A DNA stretch of 10,912 nucleotides from Bacteroidales bacterium (GCA_009774765.1 VSOK01000059.1:1-10912); one strand, 5' to 3'; counted from the stretch's first letter, positions 1 through 7,332 are shown. Notes: generated by a model from the sequence alone, not told the origin. Made by a program: numbers and translations.

Positions 1-919
1 TCTCGTATGCCGTACCGTGGTCAGGAGAAGTCCTGACAACAGGAAGCCCTGCCGTATAATTGACGCCAAGTTCAAAAGCCAGAGCCTTGAAAGGAGTCAG
101 TCCCTGGTCGTGGTACATCGCAAGGACGGCATCAAACCTGCTGTAATTGCCCAGTCCGAAAAATCCGTCCGGAGAATACGGTCCGAACGCCATGATACCT
201 TCCGCCACAGCATCCTGTACAGCAGGAAGTATAATCTGCCTCTCCTCGTCTCCGAGCAGGCCTCCATCACCGCAGTGAGGGTTCAGTCCAAGCACGGCGA
301 TTTTTGGAGAATGTATTCCGAAGTCCCTTTCAAGAGAATGTTTCATAAGTCTCAGCTTTTTGAGTATAAGCTCTTTTGACAGTTTTTGGGAAACTTCCTT
401 CAAAGGTATATGTCCAGTTACAACCCCTACTTTGAGCTGGTCGCATACCATGATCATAGCGACCTCGTCCACACCGAATTCCTTCTCCAGATACTCCGTA
501 TGACCAGTATATCCGAATCCCTCGTTGACCATAGCCCTTTTGTTGATCGGCGCAGTCACAAGCACATCGATATAGCCGTTCTTAAGATCCTCCACGGCGC
601 ATTTCAAAGATGTCATAGCAGATTTAGCGGATTCAGGAGTCGGCTGCCCCGGCTCGACAAACACATTCTCCGGCAGGCAGTTGACTATATTTATCCTTTT
701 CTGATGGACATCCTGGGCAGAGGTTATCACATTGGTATTGACCTGCTGTTCAAGGTTGTGTATCTGTTTGCGGTAAAATCCGAAAATCTTTGACGAACCA
801 TATATCACAGGAGTACACATATCAAGCATCCTCTCATCAGCCAATGCCTTTATAATCACCTCATATCCGATGCCATTACCATCCCCCTGGGTGATACCTA
901 CGACTAATTTTCTCTTCAT
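1..919 (-). CDS. pdxA: 4-hydroxythreonine-4-phosphate dehydrogenase PdxA (partial, C-terminus off the left edge)
   Basis: PdxA oxidises 4-phosphohydroxy-L-threonine with NAD; the product is then used by PdxJ to make pyridoxine 5'-phosphate (DXP-dependent vitamin B6 pathway, cytoplasm). I translated the reverse strand from the ATG at 919 and read 306 codons with no stop before the edge; the family is roughly 330-360 residues, so only the last few dozen are missing. Visible hallmarks are TAPINK (residues 122-127), GHTEYL with His140, TGHIPL with His170, LNPHCGDGG (212-220), GDEE (223-226), MYHDQGL with His270 and TSPDHGTAY (297-305). By family knowledge, the three histidines are the divalent metal ligands. 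The N-terminal GDGNGIGYEV replaces the usual GDPxGIGPE, a variation I recall from Bacteroidetes homologues. No Shine-Dalgarno sequence precedes the start. It is divergent from recG. The identification is firm. Confidence 0.95.
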   Translation of the reverse strand, partial: MKRKLVVGITQGDGNGIGYEVIIKALADERMLDMCTPVIYGSSKIFGFYRKQIHNLEQQVNTNVITSAQDVHQKRINIVNCLPENVFVEPGQPTPESAKSAMTSLKCAVEDLKNGYIDVLVTAPINKRAMVNEGFGYTGHTEYLEKEFGVDEVAMIMVCDQLKVGVVTGHIPLKEVSQKLSKELILKKLRLMKHSLERDFGIHSPKIAVLGLNPHCGDGGLLGDEERQIILPAVQDAVAEGIMAFGPYSPDGFFGLGNYSRFDAVLAMYHDQGLTPFKALAFELGVNYTAGLPVVRTSPDHGTAYE

Positions 920-971
920 AATATTAAATATCTGTGCAATACAAATTTGTTTTTCATTGCAAATCAACCTA

Positions 972-979
972 CAAATATA
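972..979 (-). promoter_or_regulatory. Candidate -7 element for pdxA
   Basis: On the minus strand this reads TATATTTG, a full match to the Bacteroidetes TAnnTTTG -7 consensus. It sits about 50 nt upstream of the pdxA ATG, leaving a leader of roughly 45 nt. I see no TTTG-like -33 element at the usual 19-21 nt spacing, so support is the -7 match and position only. Confidence 0.4.
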
Positions 980-1001
980 AGAATCTGTTTTGAATTTTTC
1001 T

Positions 1002-1009
1002 TACTTTTG
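1002..1009 (+). promoter_or_regulatory. Candidate -7 element for recG-WYL
   Basis: TACTTTTG matches the Bacteroidetes TAnnTTTG -7 consensus. Transcription would begin near 1014-1017, which gives a leader of about 15 nt for the ATG at 1030. The upstream TTG at 1015 would lie at or before the transcript start, which argues for the ATG. No good -33 TTTG is visible at the expected spacing; the region upstream overlaps the opposing pdxA promoter. Confidence 0.45.
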
Positions 1010-1029
1010 TATAATTGAATCTATTGTCT

Positions 1030-3141
1030 ATGGCACGAAGCGAACTTGACAGCGACATACAATTTCTGCCGGGAGTAGGCCCCAAAAGAGCGGAACTGCT
1101 GAAAAAGGAACTTGGAATCAGCACGTTCGGAGATCTCATAAGGCTCTACCCGTTCCGTTATATAGACAGAAGCTCCATAATCCAGATCGCTTCAATAAGA
1201 CCTGACATGGCCTACGTACAGATACGGGGGAAAGTATTGAGGTCAGAGCTTATAAGAGGCAAAAGGCTCAGCGTAATAATATCGGACGGCACCGGAGAAC
1301 TTGAGACCGTATTTTTCAAAGGCATAAAATGGACTATGGAAAAGCTTAAAGAGGGAAATGAATTCATTTTTTTCGGCAAGCCAGCATCGTTCAACGGGCG
1401 CATAAACATTGTCCACCCTGAAATAGATCCGGTCAGCGCAGCTTCAGCACAAGCCGCGGCAGGCAAGGGTACGATGACCGGAGTCTACACAAGCACAGAA
1501 AGGCTCAAAAACAGCGGCATTACAGGCAAAGTAATGAACAGGATGCAGGCCGCAGCCCTGGAAGCGGCACTTACAAGCATACGTGAGAGCCTCCCGGAAT
1601 ACATACTCAAGGAAAAAGGCCTCGTGCCCATACACTACGCGCTGCGCAACATACATTTCCCGTCCGATATGGCAGCTCTGGAAAAAGCGAAATACAGACT
1701 CAAATTCGAAGAATTGTTTTTTCTGCAGCTCTCCCTGCTGAAGCAGAAATATGTACGCAGCCGCAACGGACAAGGCATACCGATGCCGAAAGTCGGAGAA
1801 GCGTTCAACCTTTGCTACAACGCGCTTCCATTTGACCTGACGGGAGCCCAGAAACGTGTAATCACTGAAATAAGGGAAGATATGAGGAGCGGGCATCAGA
1901 TGAACCGTCTTCTGCAGGGCGACGTGGGCAGCGGAAAGACTATGGTGGCAGTCCTCTGCGCACTCATAGCATACGGAAACGGCTACCAGACCTGCATTAT
2001 GGCTCCGACAGAGGTACTTGCACAGCAGCATTACAAGAACATTTCAAAATATCTTGAAAATACAGGAGTGAAGGCAGCACTGCTGACAGGAAGCAGCCGC
2101 ACGGCAGAGCGCAGGGAGGTTCACTCCGGCCTGGAGGACGGCTCCATCGGGATAATAGTCGGTACGCACGCGCTCATAGAAGACAATGTAATATTCAGGA
2201 ATCTCGGACTTGCGATAATCGACGAGCAGCACAGGTTCGGAGTGGAGCAGAGGTCAAAATTATGGAGAAAATCATCCTGCGGCATCCCCCCGCACATCCT
2301 TGTGATGACAGCGACGCCTATTCCGAGGACTCTCGCGATGACTTTGTACGGAGATCTTGACGTGTCTGTGATAGACGAACTTCCTCCCGGCAGGAAGCCT
2401 GTGCAGACAATGCACGCATTCGAAGGAAAACGTAACGCTCTATACAAATTCATGCGCGACCAGATAGCTCTCGGAAGGCAGATATTCGTAGTATACCCTC
2501 TGATTTTCGAAAGTGAAAAGATGGATTACCAGAACCTTGAAAACGGCTATGAGCAGATTGTGCAGGCATTCCCGTTCCCTCCGTACAGGACAGCCATAGT
2601 ACACGGAAAGCAGAGCAACGATGACAAGAGATTCAATATGGAAGCCTTTGCGTCAGGACGTGCAGACATACTTGTGGCGACTTCGGTAATCGAGGTCGGC
2701 GTGGACGTCCCGAATGCTTCCGTGATGGTCATCGAGAGTTCGGAAAGATTCGGTCTGAGCCAGCTGCACCAGCTCCGCGGAAGAGTCGGCCGCGGCTCGG
2801 AAAAATCATACTGCGTGCTGATGACAGGAAACAAGCTCAGCAAAGAATCCAGACACAGAATCGGACTTATGTGCGCAACTGAAAACGGATTTGAGCTTGC
2901 GGAGGAAGACATGAAGATGAGAGGTCCGGGAGACATCGAAGGAACGCAGCAGAGCGGACTCCCGATATCCCTCAACATTGCTTCACTCGCAAAGGACGGG
3001 ATAATCCTCAACGATGCGCGGATATATGCGGAAAAGATTCTTGAAAACGACCCCGATCTTTCTTCTGACAGGAATTTCGCCCTGAGGGAAGAACTGAGAA
3101 AAGACAAATACAACATTCGCGACTATAGCAAGATAAGCTGA
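1030..3141 (+). CDS. recG: ATP-dependent DNA helicase RecG
   Basis: RecG is a superfamily 2 double-strand DNA translocase that regresses stalled replication forks and processes branched recombination intermediates. The 703-residue product is full length. It opens with a helix-hairpin-helix-like stretch containing FLPGVGPKRAELL, followed by the OB-fold wedge region (about 60-150). Helicase lobe 1 has LTGAQKR, Walker A GDVGSGKT (297-304), the RecG-typical DEQH box (398-401, where many relatives have DEAH or DEAD) and MTATPIPRTLA (from 426). Lobe 2 contains QLHQLRGRVGRG (578-589), and MRGPGD (630-635) lies in the C-terminal translocation region. A TTG at 1015 would add five residues, but I chose the ATG at 1030 because the candidate promoter leaves almost no leader for the TTG. 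The stop overlaps the next gene by one base (TGATG), so the two are probably co-translated. The identification is firm. Confidence 0.97.
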   Translation: MARSELDSDIQFLPGVGPKRAELLKKELGISTFGDLIRLYPFRYIDRSSIIQIASIRPDMAYVQIRGKVLRSELIRGKRLSVIISDGTGELETVFFKGIKWTMEKLKEGNEFIFFGKPASFNGRINIVHPEIDPVSAASAQAAAGKGTMTGVYTSTERLKNSGITGKVMNRMQAAALEAALTSIRESLPEYILKEKGLVPIHYALRNIHFPSDMAALEKAKYRLKFEELFFLQLSLLKQKYVRSRNGQGIPMPKVGEAFNLCYNALPFDLTGAQKRVITEIREDMRSGHQMNRLLQGDVGSGKTMVAVLCALIAYGNGYQTCIMAPTEVLAQQHYKNISKYLENTGVKAALLTGSSRTAERREVHSGLEDGSIGIIVGTHALIEDNVIFRNLGLAIIDEQHRFGVEQRSKLWRKSSCGIPPHILVMTATPIPRTLAMTLYGDLDVSVIDELPPGRKPVQTMHAFEGKRNALYKFMRDQIALGRQIFVVYPLIFESEKMDYQNLENGYEQIVQAFPFPPYRTAIVHGKQSNDDKRFNMEAFASGRADILVATSVIEVGVDVPNASVMVIESSERFGLSQLHQLRGRVGRGSEKSYCVLMTGNKLSKESRHRIGLMCATENGFELAEEDMKMRGPGDIEGTQQSGLPISLNIASLAKDGIILNDARIYAEKILENDPDLSSDRNFALREELRKDKYNIRDYSKIS

Positions 3142-4043
3142 TGGTTACAGAACTTCTACAGAAATACATCTGGCTTGTACAGACATTCATCAAAAGCGGA
3201 GCGTCAGGGCTTTCGTTCAAGGAACTGCGCTCGCGCTGGGAGACACGCTTCGGAATTGACTATCCCAGACGTACATTCAACAACCACAGGGAAGCCGTCA
3301 TGGAAATATTCGGCATCAGCATAGAATGCAACAGGAGCACAAACAGATATTTCATACGGTACACGGATGACGTTACGGACGACAGCGCAGCATCGGCCTG
3401 GCTTATAAACACTTTCACAGTCAACAACATCCTCTCCCTGAGCAAAGAGCGGCTTTCCGGAAGGGTCTCAGTCGAGGACATACCTTCCGGGCACAAGCAC
3501 CTTACAGCAATAATGGAGGCTATGCTTGAATGCTGCACGATCAGGATAAGATACAGGAAATACACTTCAGAAGGGGTCTCGGAATACACTGTACGCCCAT
3601 ACGCTATCAAAGAGGCCTCCAGAAGATGGTACCTTGTGGCCCACTGCATAGAAAGGAACGAAATGAGAGTATACGGCCTTGACCGTATCATAAGCCTTTC
3701 AACGGAGAATGAACGTTTCATTATGCCTGAGGATTTCGATGTGGACGCGCTTTTCTCCACAAGCTACGGTGTATATCTGCCTGACGGGAAACCGGTTGAA
3801 ATCATTTTCCGGACATCGCACAAGGAGGCCGGATACCTGAGGGACCTTCCGATACACCATTCACAGAAAACAATAGGAGAAAACGGAGAATCGGTTGAAT
3901 TCTCAATATCCGTCTGCCCGAACAACAGCCTTATGATGGACCTGTGGAGGCTCGGGAGCAGAATAGAGATTCTCTCACCTCCGGAAATAAGAGAGGCCTT
4001 TGCCGCAGAAGCGGCAAAAGCCTCAATGATCTATAAAAGATAA
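3141..4043 (+). CDS. WYL-domain transcriptional regulator
   Basis: A 300-residue cytoplasmic protein. The N-terminal part (about 1-75) is helical, with a stretch around FKELRSRW...YPRRTFNNHR that could be a winged helix-turn-helix, and the middle and C-terminal part is a WYL domain. The naming residues Trp163-Tyr164-Leu165 occur in RRWYLVAHC, preceded by YTVRPYAIKEA and followed by RVYGLDRI, the usual WYL layout. WYL domains bind ligands such as single-stranded DNA or nucleotides; characterised WYL regulators include PafB/PafC and DriD, which act in DNA-damage responses. The start ATG shares its A with the recG stop, so expression is probably coupled to recG. It converges on the arginine deiminase gene with 12 bp between stop codons. 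A strong inverted repeat lies within its last 50 coding bases. The target genes and the ligand cannot be read from the sequence. The family assignment is secure; a DNA-damage role is inference. Confidence 0.88.
   Translation: MVTELLQKYIWLVQTFIKSGASGLSFKELRSRWETRFGIDYPRRTFNNHREAVMEIFGISIECNRSTNRYFIRYTDDVTDDSAASAWLINTFTVNNILSLSKERLSGRVSVEDIPSGHKHLTAIMEAMLECCTIRIRYRKYTSEGVSEYTVRPYAIKEASRRWYLVAHCIERNEMRVYGLDRIISLSTENERFIMPEDFDVDALFSTSYGVYLPDGKPVEIIFRTSHKEAGYLRDLPIHHSQKTIGENGESVEFSISVCPNNSLMMDLWRLGSRIEILSPPEIREAFAAEAAKASMIYKR
3985..4024 (-). terminator. Candidate terminator of the minus-strand operon, inside the WYL coding sequence
   Basis: A near-perfect inverted repeat has 14-nt arms at 3993-4006 and 4011-4024 with one mismatch and a 4-nt loop (AGAA on the plus strand). 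Read on the minus strand, it begins about 32 nt after the arginine deiminase stop and is followed by the T-rich TCTTATTT (3992-3985). On the plus strand there is no T tract and the hairpin lies before the WYL stop, so it fits termination only of the minus-strand transcript. The repeat also encodes an Ala-rich helix, so part of the symmetry could be chance. Confidence 0.4.
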
Positions 4044-4055
4044 GATTCCACGTCT

Positions 4056-5318
4056 CTACCATTCAACCGGCTTTCGGGACAGAGGCATTGTCATACATCT
4101 CGGTCCTCCACCGCCGCGAGGCAGCTCCGAACCGTCTATGGTCACGGCGCAAGGTCCTTCCGAAAGGACAGAACGTCCTGAGATGAAATCATCCGCACGT
4201 ATTATCGAGAAGCCGTTCCTGTCCAGTTCCTCAAGCGTATGCACATTACGCGCGTATGTTATGACCTTTCCAGGAGCGAACGCGAAGAAATTGGCTCCGC
4301 TGTGCCACTGCTCCCTTTCCTGATCCCATTCATCATCACCTCCGCATATTATAGGCTTGAGATCCATACCGAGACGTTTCAGTGCTTCAAGAATATTCGG
4401 AACAGCACGTATTGAAGACACCTTGTCGCCATCGATCGTTATATGCACTGTCTGATACTGGTTGTCAAACAATATCAACGGTTCAAAGACCATACATTTG
4501 TCCCTGTCAAGCATTGTGAACACCATATCAAGATGTATGAACGACTCCGGCTCCGAAGGCAGCTGCTGGACGATTATGTGCTTCCTCCCGCGGCTGTTTC
4601 CAGCCCTGAACCTTTCTATCAGGAAATCAATGCCCTGTGAACTTGTCCTTACCCCGTTGCCGACTACAAGTATATCATCCCTTACGATGATTATATCGCC
4701 TCCCTCCATCATCACAGGGGATTTTTCCGGCTGGAAATCATTGGCGTCTATCACTCCGCAGTCAAAACATCCGCTTGTCCTGTATATCGCATCCATAATG
4801 AGCGATTCCCTGACTCTGACATTGTTGGCCATACGGCATATAAGCGCATCATTTCCTATTGTGACAGCCGCATCCCTGGTAAAATAGAAATTATACAGAG
4901 GATAAAGCGCGTAATATTCATTCTTCAGAAAAGATGTCAATGTATTTATCTCCGCCGGAAGCCCCTCTATCAGGACACGGGCAAGTTCAGGGGAGGCCAT
5001 CCCGAGCAGCATTTCCATATACTCGGTAACCTCTTCATTCACACATATCCTGCGTACGAGCTCAAGCCTGTTTTTATCATTGTCCAGGACCTTCTCAAGA
5101 AGATCGCGTACATAATGGACTTCCGCAACCTTCCCGAGCACTCCGCTCAGCTGGGAATACTCCTGACGCGCAATCGACAGATTGAGTATATCGCTGTACA
5201 GTGCCCTCTGGACATTTCTTGGAGTCATATTCTCGACTTCCGCCCCTGGCGAATGCAGAAGAACGGCATCCAAAGCCCCTATTTCGGACTGGATATTGAT
5301 TTTCAGTTTATCTCTCAT
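4056..5318 (-). CDS. arcA: Arginine deiminase
   Basis: This enzyme hydrolyses L-arginine to L-citrulline and ammonia in the cytoplasm, the first step of the arginine deiminase pathway. The 420-residue product has the usual family length. The guanidino-group hydrolase motifs are all present: FTRD (Asp149), MEGGD (Glu205), HLDMVFT (His262, Asp264), WHSGANFF (338-345) and the C-terminal GGGGPRCMTMPLSR with the nucleophile Cys408. By comparison with characterised deiminases these form the Cys-His-Glu-Asp active site, so the enzyme should be active. There is no signal peptide, which argues against a secreted peptidyl-arginine deiminase. No ornithine carbamoyltransferase, carbamate kinase or arginine-ornithine antiporter lies in the window, so the rest of the pathway must be elsewhere or absent. 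It is the last gene of a probable minus-strand operon, 47 bp after the radical SAM gene; no Shine-Dalgarno sequence is seen. Confidence 0.93.
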   Translation of the reverse strand: MRDKLKINIQSEIGALDAVLLHSPGAEVENMTPRNVQRALYSDILNLSIARQEYSQLSGVLGKVAEVHYVRDLLEKVLDNDKNRLELVRRICVNEEVTEYMEMLLGMASPELARVLIEGLPAEINTLTSFLKNEYYALYPLYNFYFTRDAAVTIGNDALICRMANNVRVRESLIMDAIYRTSGCFDCGVIDANDFQPEKSPVMMEGGDIIIVRDDILVVGNGVRTSSQGIDFLIERFRAGNSRGRKHIIVQQLPSEPESFIHLDMVFTMLDRDKCMVFEPLILFDNQYQTVHITIDGDKVSSIRAVPNILEALKRLGMDLKPIICGGDDEWDQEREQWHSGANFFAFAPGKVITYARNVHTLEELDRNGFSIIRADDFISGRSVLSEGPCAVTIDGSELPRGGGGPRCMTMPLSRKPVEW

Positions 5319-5365
5319 ATAAAGAATATATTACCGGTATCTGATTCAGTTTTTCCGGATGCAGG

Positions 5366-6262
5366 TCACAGCCTGAGCTTCAATCCTGCAAAGACAGTAT
5401 CCGGACGGAAGTTGAAAACGGCATTCATCTCCCCTGCCATACACAGGCCGCAGTCGTCACAGATGCCGAGCTGTTCTCCGGCACAATTTGCATGCGTATG
5501 GTCAGCATAGACAAAGTTGGTAACCCAGCAATGGCGTCTGAACCGGTTGTGTTTCATCAGTTTGAGCCCCGACACCGAATTCATTATTGGATACCCTTCC
5601 TTTTTCATCCTTATGACCTTGTCAATGACTTCAATACGCTGCTCCCTGGTGACCATCAGATTCTCCGCTCCAGGGAACGGAGTATAGAAATTGATGGATA
5701 TGCTTTCGATGGCAGGATTCTCCTTCACATATCTTATGGTCTGTTCAACGGAAGTGTAATTGTATTTGTTCACAACCATATTTACACTAAGATGCTTATG
5801 TCCGCATTCCGCAATATTCTTCTCCAGACGTGCGAAAGTGCCCTTTCCACGGATTTCCTCGTGGTATTCCCCATATCCGTCAAGGCTTACCCAAATGCTG
5901 TCGGCATAGCTTCCGGCAAACGGAAGCTGGGCATTGGTGGTTATGGTCACGGAAAAGAATCCCACTTCCTTTGCAAGGTCTATGACATCATTGATGGTCC
6001 TGTCTCCGTCACGCCATATCATCACCTCTCCCCCTTCAAGGTCAACAAACCTGGAGCCGAGATTGTATGAGTATTCCAGTTCCTTCCGGATCTCTTCGTA
6101 AGTCATCACGTTTGGCCTGTCCTTGGCATATACCGAACAATGCTTGCATTTCAGGTTGCATTTGTCCGAAATGAAAAGCACAGTCTGCAACGGGCGTTTG
6201 CGTCCGAGCACACGCGCCCCGAAAAACCACCATCCGAGATAGAAAATCTGTTTCAGTTTCAT
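5366..6262 (-). CDS. Radical SAM protein with C-terminal cysteine cluster
   Basis: A 298-residue radical SAM enzyme. The CX3CX2C motif at Cys35, Cys39 and Cys42 (DKCNLKCKHCSVY) should bind the 4Fe-4S cluster that cleaves S-adenosylmethionine. EGGEV (76-80) takes the place of the SAM-binding GGEP motif. ITTNAQLPF (107-115) and WVSLDGYGEYHEEIRG (124-139) are the typical next strands of the barrel. The C-terminus has Cys245, Cys260, Cys268, Cys271 and Cys274, the last three as CX2CX2C followed by AGEMNAVF; this recalls SPASM-type extra cluster sites and also the CXDCMXHCGYEP end of HpnH. The N-terminus (6-15) is aromatic and hydrophobic, then basic, compatible with membrane association. It follows the UbiA-like gene by 32 bp and has an AAGGA just before the ATG, unusual among its neighbours. 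The substrate is unknown; action on a lipid made by the UbiA-like enzyme is inference. Confidence 0.85.
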   Translation of the reverse strand: MKLKQIFYLGWWFFGARVLGRKRPLQTVLFISDKCNLKCKHCSVYAKDRPNVMTYEEIRKELEYSYNLGSRFVDLEGGEVMIWRDGDRTINDVIDLAKEVGFFSVTITTNAQLPFAGSYADSIWVSLDGYGEYHEEIRGKGTFARLEKNIAECGHKHLSVNMVVNKYNYTSVEQTIRYVKENPAIESISINFYTPFPGAENLMVTREQRIEVIDKVIRMKKEGYPIMNSVSGLKLMKHNRFRRHCWVTNFVYADHTHANCAGEQLGICDDCGLCMAGEMNAVFNFRPDTVFAGLKLRL

Positions 6263-6294
6263 AATTCCTTTTTCAAAATAAACACACTCGCCCT

Positions 6295-7314
6295 CTACCC
6301 TATTATCTTCAATACGACATTGACAATCAGCAATATAAAGGCAAAGAAAGTTATCAGATTGCGTGCCAGCAGCCAGCGCAGCATAAACCAGTCTATTCCG
6401 TACTCCTTATATGCCTTGAAATCTCCCATAGGACCCATCCACGGACGTATCCTTATCTCCACCGGTCTCTCATAGACGAACATCCTAAGCGAATTCCAGA
6501 GATATGCAGCCATAGGAAGAAGAACCAGAACACTCAAATACGCAGGATGAAGAATACCGGTACATACACCGATGACAATCAGAACAAACGGGACGAAATT
6601 GAATACCGCCGAAGCCGCAAGCATACCAGTATTGCTGCCGAGAAGACGGGCAAGCGTCAATTTGTCCATACGGGCATCAGCGGCACGGTCAAGCACTGAA
6701 TGGGAATAGACTATATTTGTCACCAGCAGCCCGACAGCAATACTGACAATCAGGATCCTGGTGTCAAACACACCGCAGGATGCATATTGCACACCTGTCA
6801 TAAGAAGAGGCCCGAACATAAGCCCGATGACCAGTTCACCGTATCCGCGATAGCTCAGACGAAGAGGCCATCCGGAATATGTAATGCCGAGAAAGCCTCC
6901 AGCCAGCAGGATATACAAAGGTACAAACCCACGGAACAATATCACGACCGCCCCCAAAGCGATTGCGACCGCCAGGAATGCGACAACCGCCCAGGCAAGG
7001 TCACGGACAGTGGCCTCACCGGATGTAAGATACGGATATTTGTGAATTCTGGCCCGCATACCGTCAGCGGCCATTTCCTTGCGTTTCTCCCCGCTTCCTA
7101 CCTTATAGTCAAAATAGTCGTCAGCGAGATTCATTCCAAGATGAGCAGCAGCGACCCCTATCAGTGACAGGAGTGCCAGCCACCAGGAAAAGGTCTCATA
7201 GCTTAGCGACATGCCTATCGCCAGAATACACGGAAGCATACTTTGCGGCAATGCTATATCGCGTGCATTTTTAATCCAGAACATTATTTTTTTCATAAAT
7301 GCAAAGATATGCAT
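6295..7314 (-). CDS. UbiA-family prenyltransferase (MenA-like)
   Basis: An integral membrane enzyme of up to 339 residues with about eight or nine hydrophobic segments. UbiA-family enzymes transfer a polyprenyl chain to an aromatic or other acceptor. Both Mg-diphosphate Asp motifs are present: NLADDYFDYK (Asn62, Asp65, Asp69, in the first cytoplasmic loop) and DRAADARMDKLTLA (Asp209, Asp213, Asp217). The ITYSGWPLRLSYRGYGE segment (144-160) matches the mid-region of MenA, which makes demethylmenaquinone from 1,4-dihydroxy-2-naphthoate, so MenA is the closest assignment. The acceptor is not proven: the neighbour is a radical SAM enzyme and no other men gene is present, so another isoprenoid product is possible. 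The start is uncertain: ATGs at 7314, 7296 and 7284 are in frame. A candidate promoter just upstream favours 7284 or a leaderless 7296. It is the first gene of the probable three-gene operon. Confidence 0.85.
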   Translation of the reverse strand: MHIFAFMKKIMFWIKNARDIALPQSMLPCILAIGMSLSYETFSWWLALLSLIGVAAAHLGMNLADDYFDYKVGSGEKRKEMAADGMRARIHKYPYLTSGEATVRDLAWAVVAFLAVAIALGAVVILFRGFVPLYILLAGGFLGITYSGWPLRLSYRGYGELVIGLMFGPLLMTGVQYASCGVFDTRILIVSIAVGLLVTNIVYSHSVLDRAADARMDKLTLARLLGSNTGMLAASAVFNFVPFVLIVIGVCTGILHPAYLSVLVLLPMAAYLWNSLRMFVYERPVEIRIRPWMGPMGDFKAYKEYGIDWFMLRWLLARNLITFFAFILLIVNVVLKIIG

Positions 7315-7332
7315 TATTTCTCCAACAGCAAC
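7302..7332 (-). promoter_or_regulatory. Candidate promoter of the prenyltransferase operon
   Basis: On the minus strand GTTG (7332-7329) is followed after 19 nt by TATCTTTG (7309-7302), close to the Bacteroidetes TTTG-N19-21-TAnnTTTG promoter, with one mismatch in the -33 box. The transcript would start near 7297-7294, inside the longest reading of the prenyltransferase gene, so it bears directly on the choice of start codon. Confidence 0.45.

Noticed and set aside
17..793. Two plus-strand open frames of 120 and 135 codons
   Set aside because: They lie antisense to pdxA, whose protein motifs are unmistakable, and their translations look like nothing coherent.
1015..1029. TTG start that would lengthen RecG by five residues
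   Set aside because: The candidate -7 element at 1002-1009 leaves no leader for it, while the ATG at 1030 fits.
1444..3116. Minus-strand open frames of up to 195 codons under recG
   Set aside because: The plus strand encodes a complete RecG with all helicase motifs; these frames show no motifs or start context.
4056..5318. Possibility that the deiminase is a secreted peptidyl-arginine deiminase like that of Porphyromonas
   Set aside because: No signal peptide is present, and the length and motifs match free-arginine deiminase.
5492..6070. Plus-strand open frame of 192 codons
   Set aside because: Antisense to the radical SAM gene, which carries the CX3CX2C motif and typical barrel motifs; this is a shadow frame.
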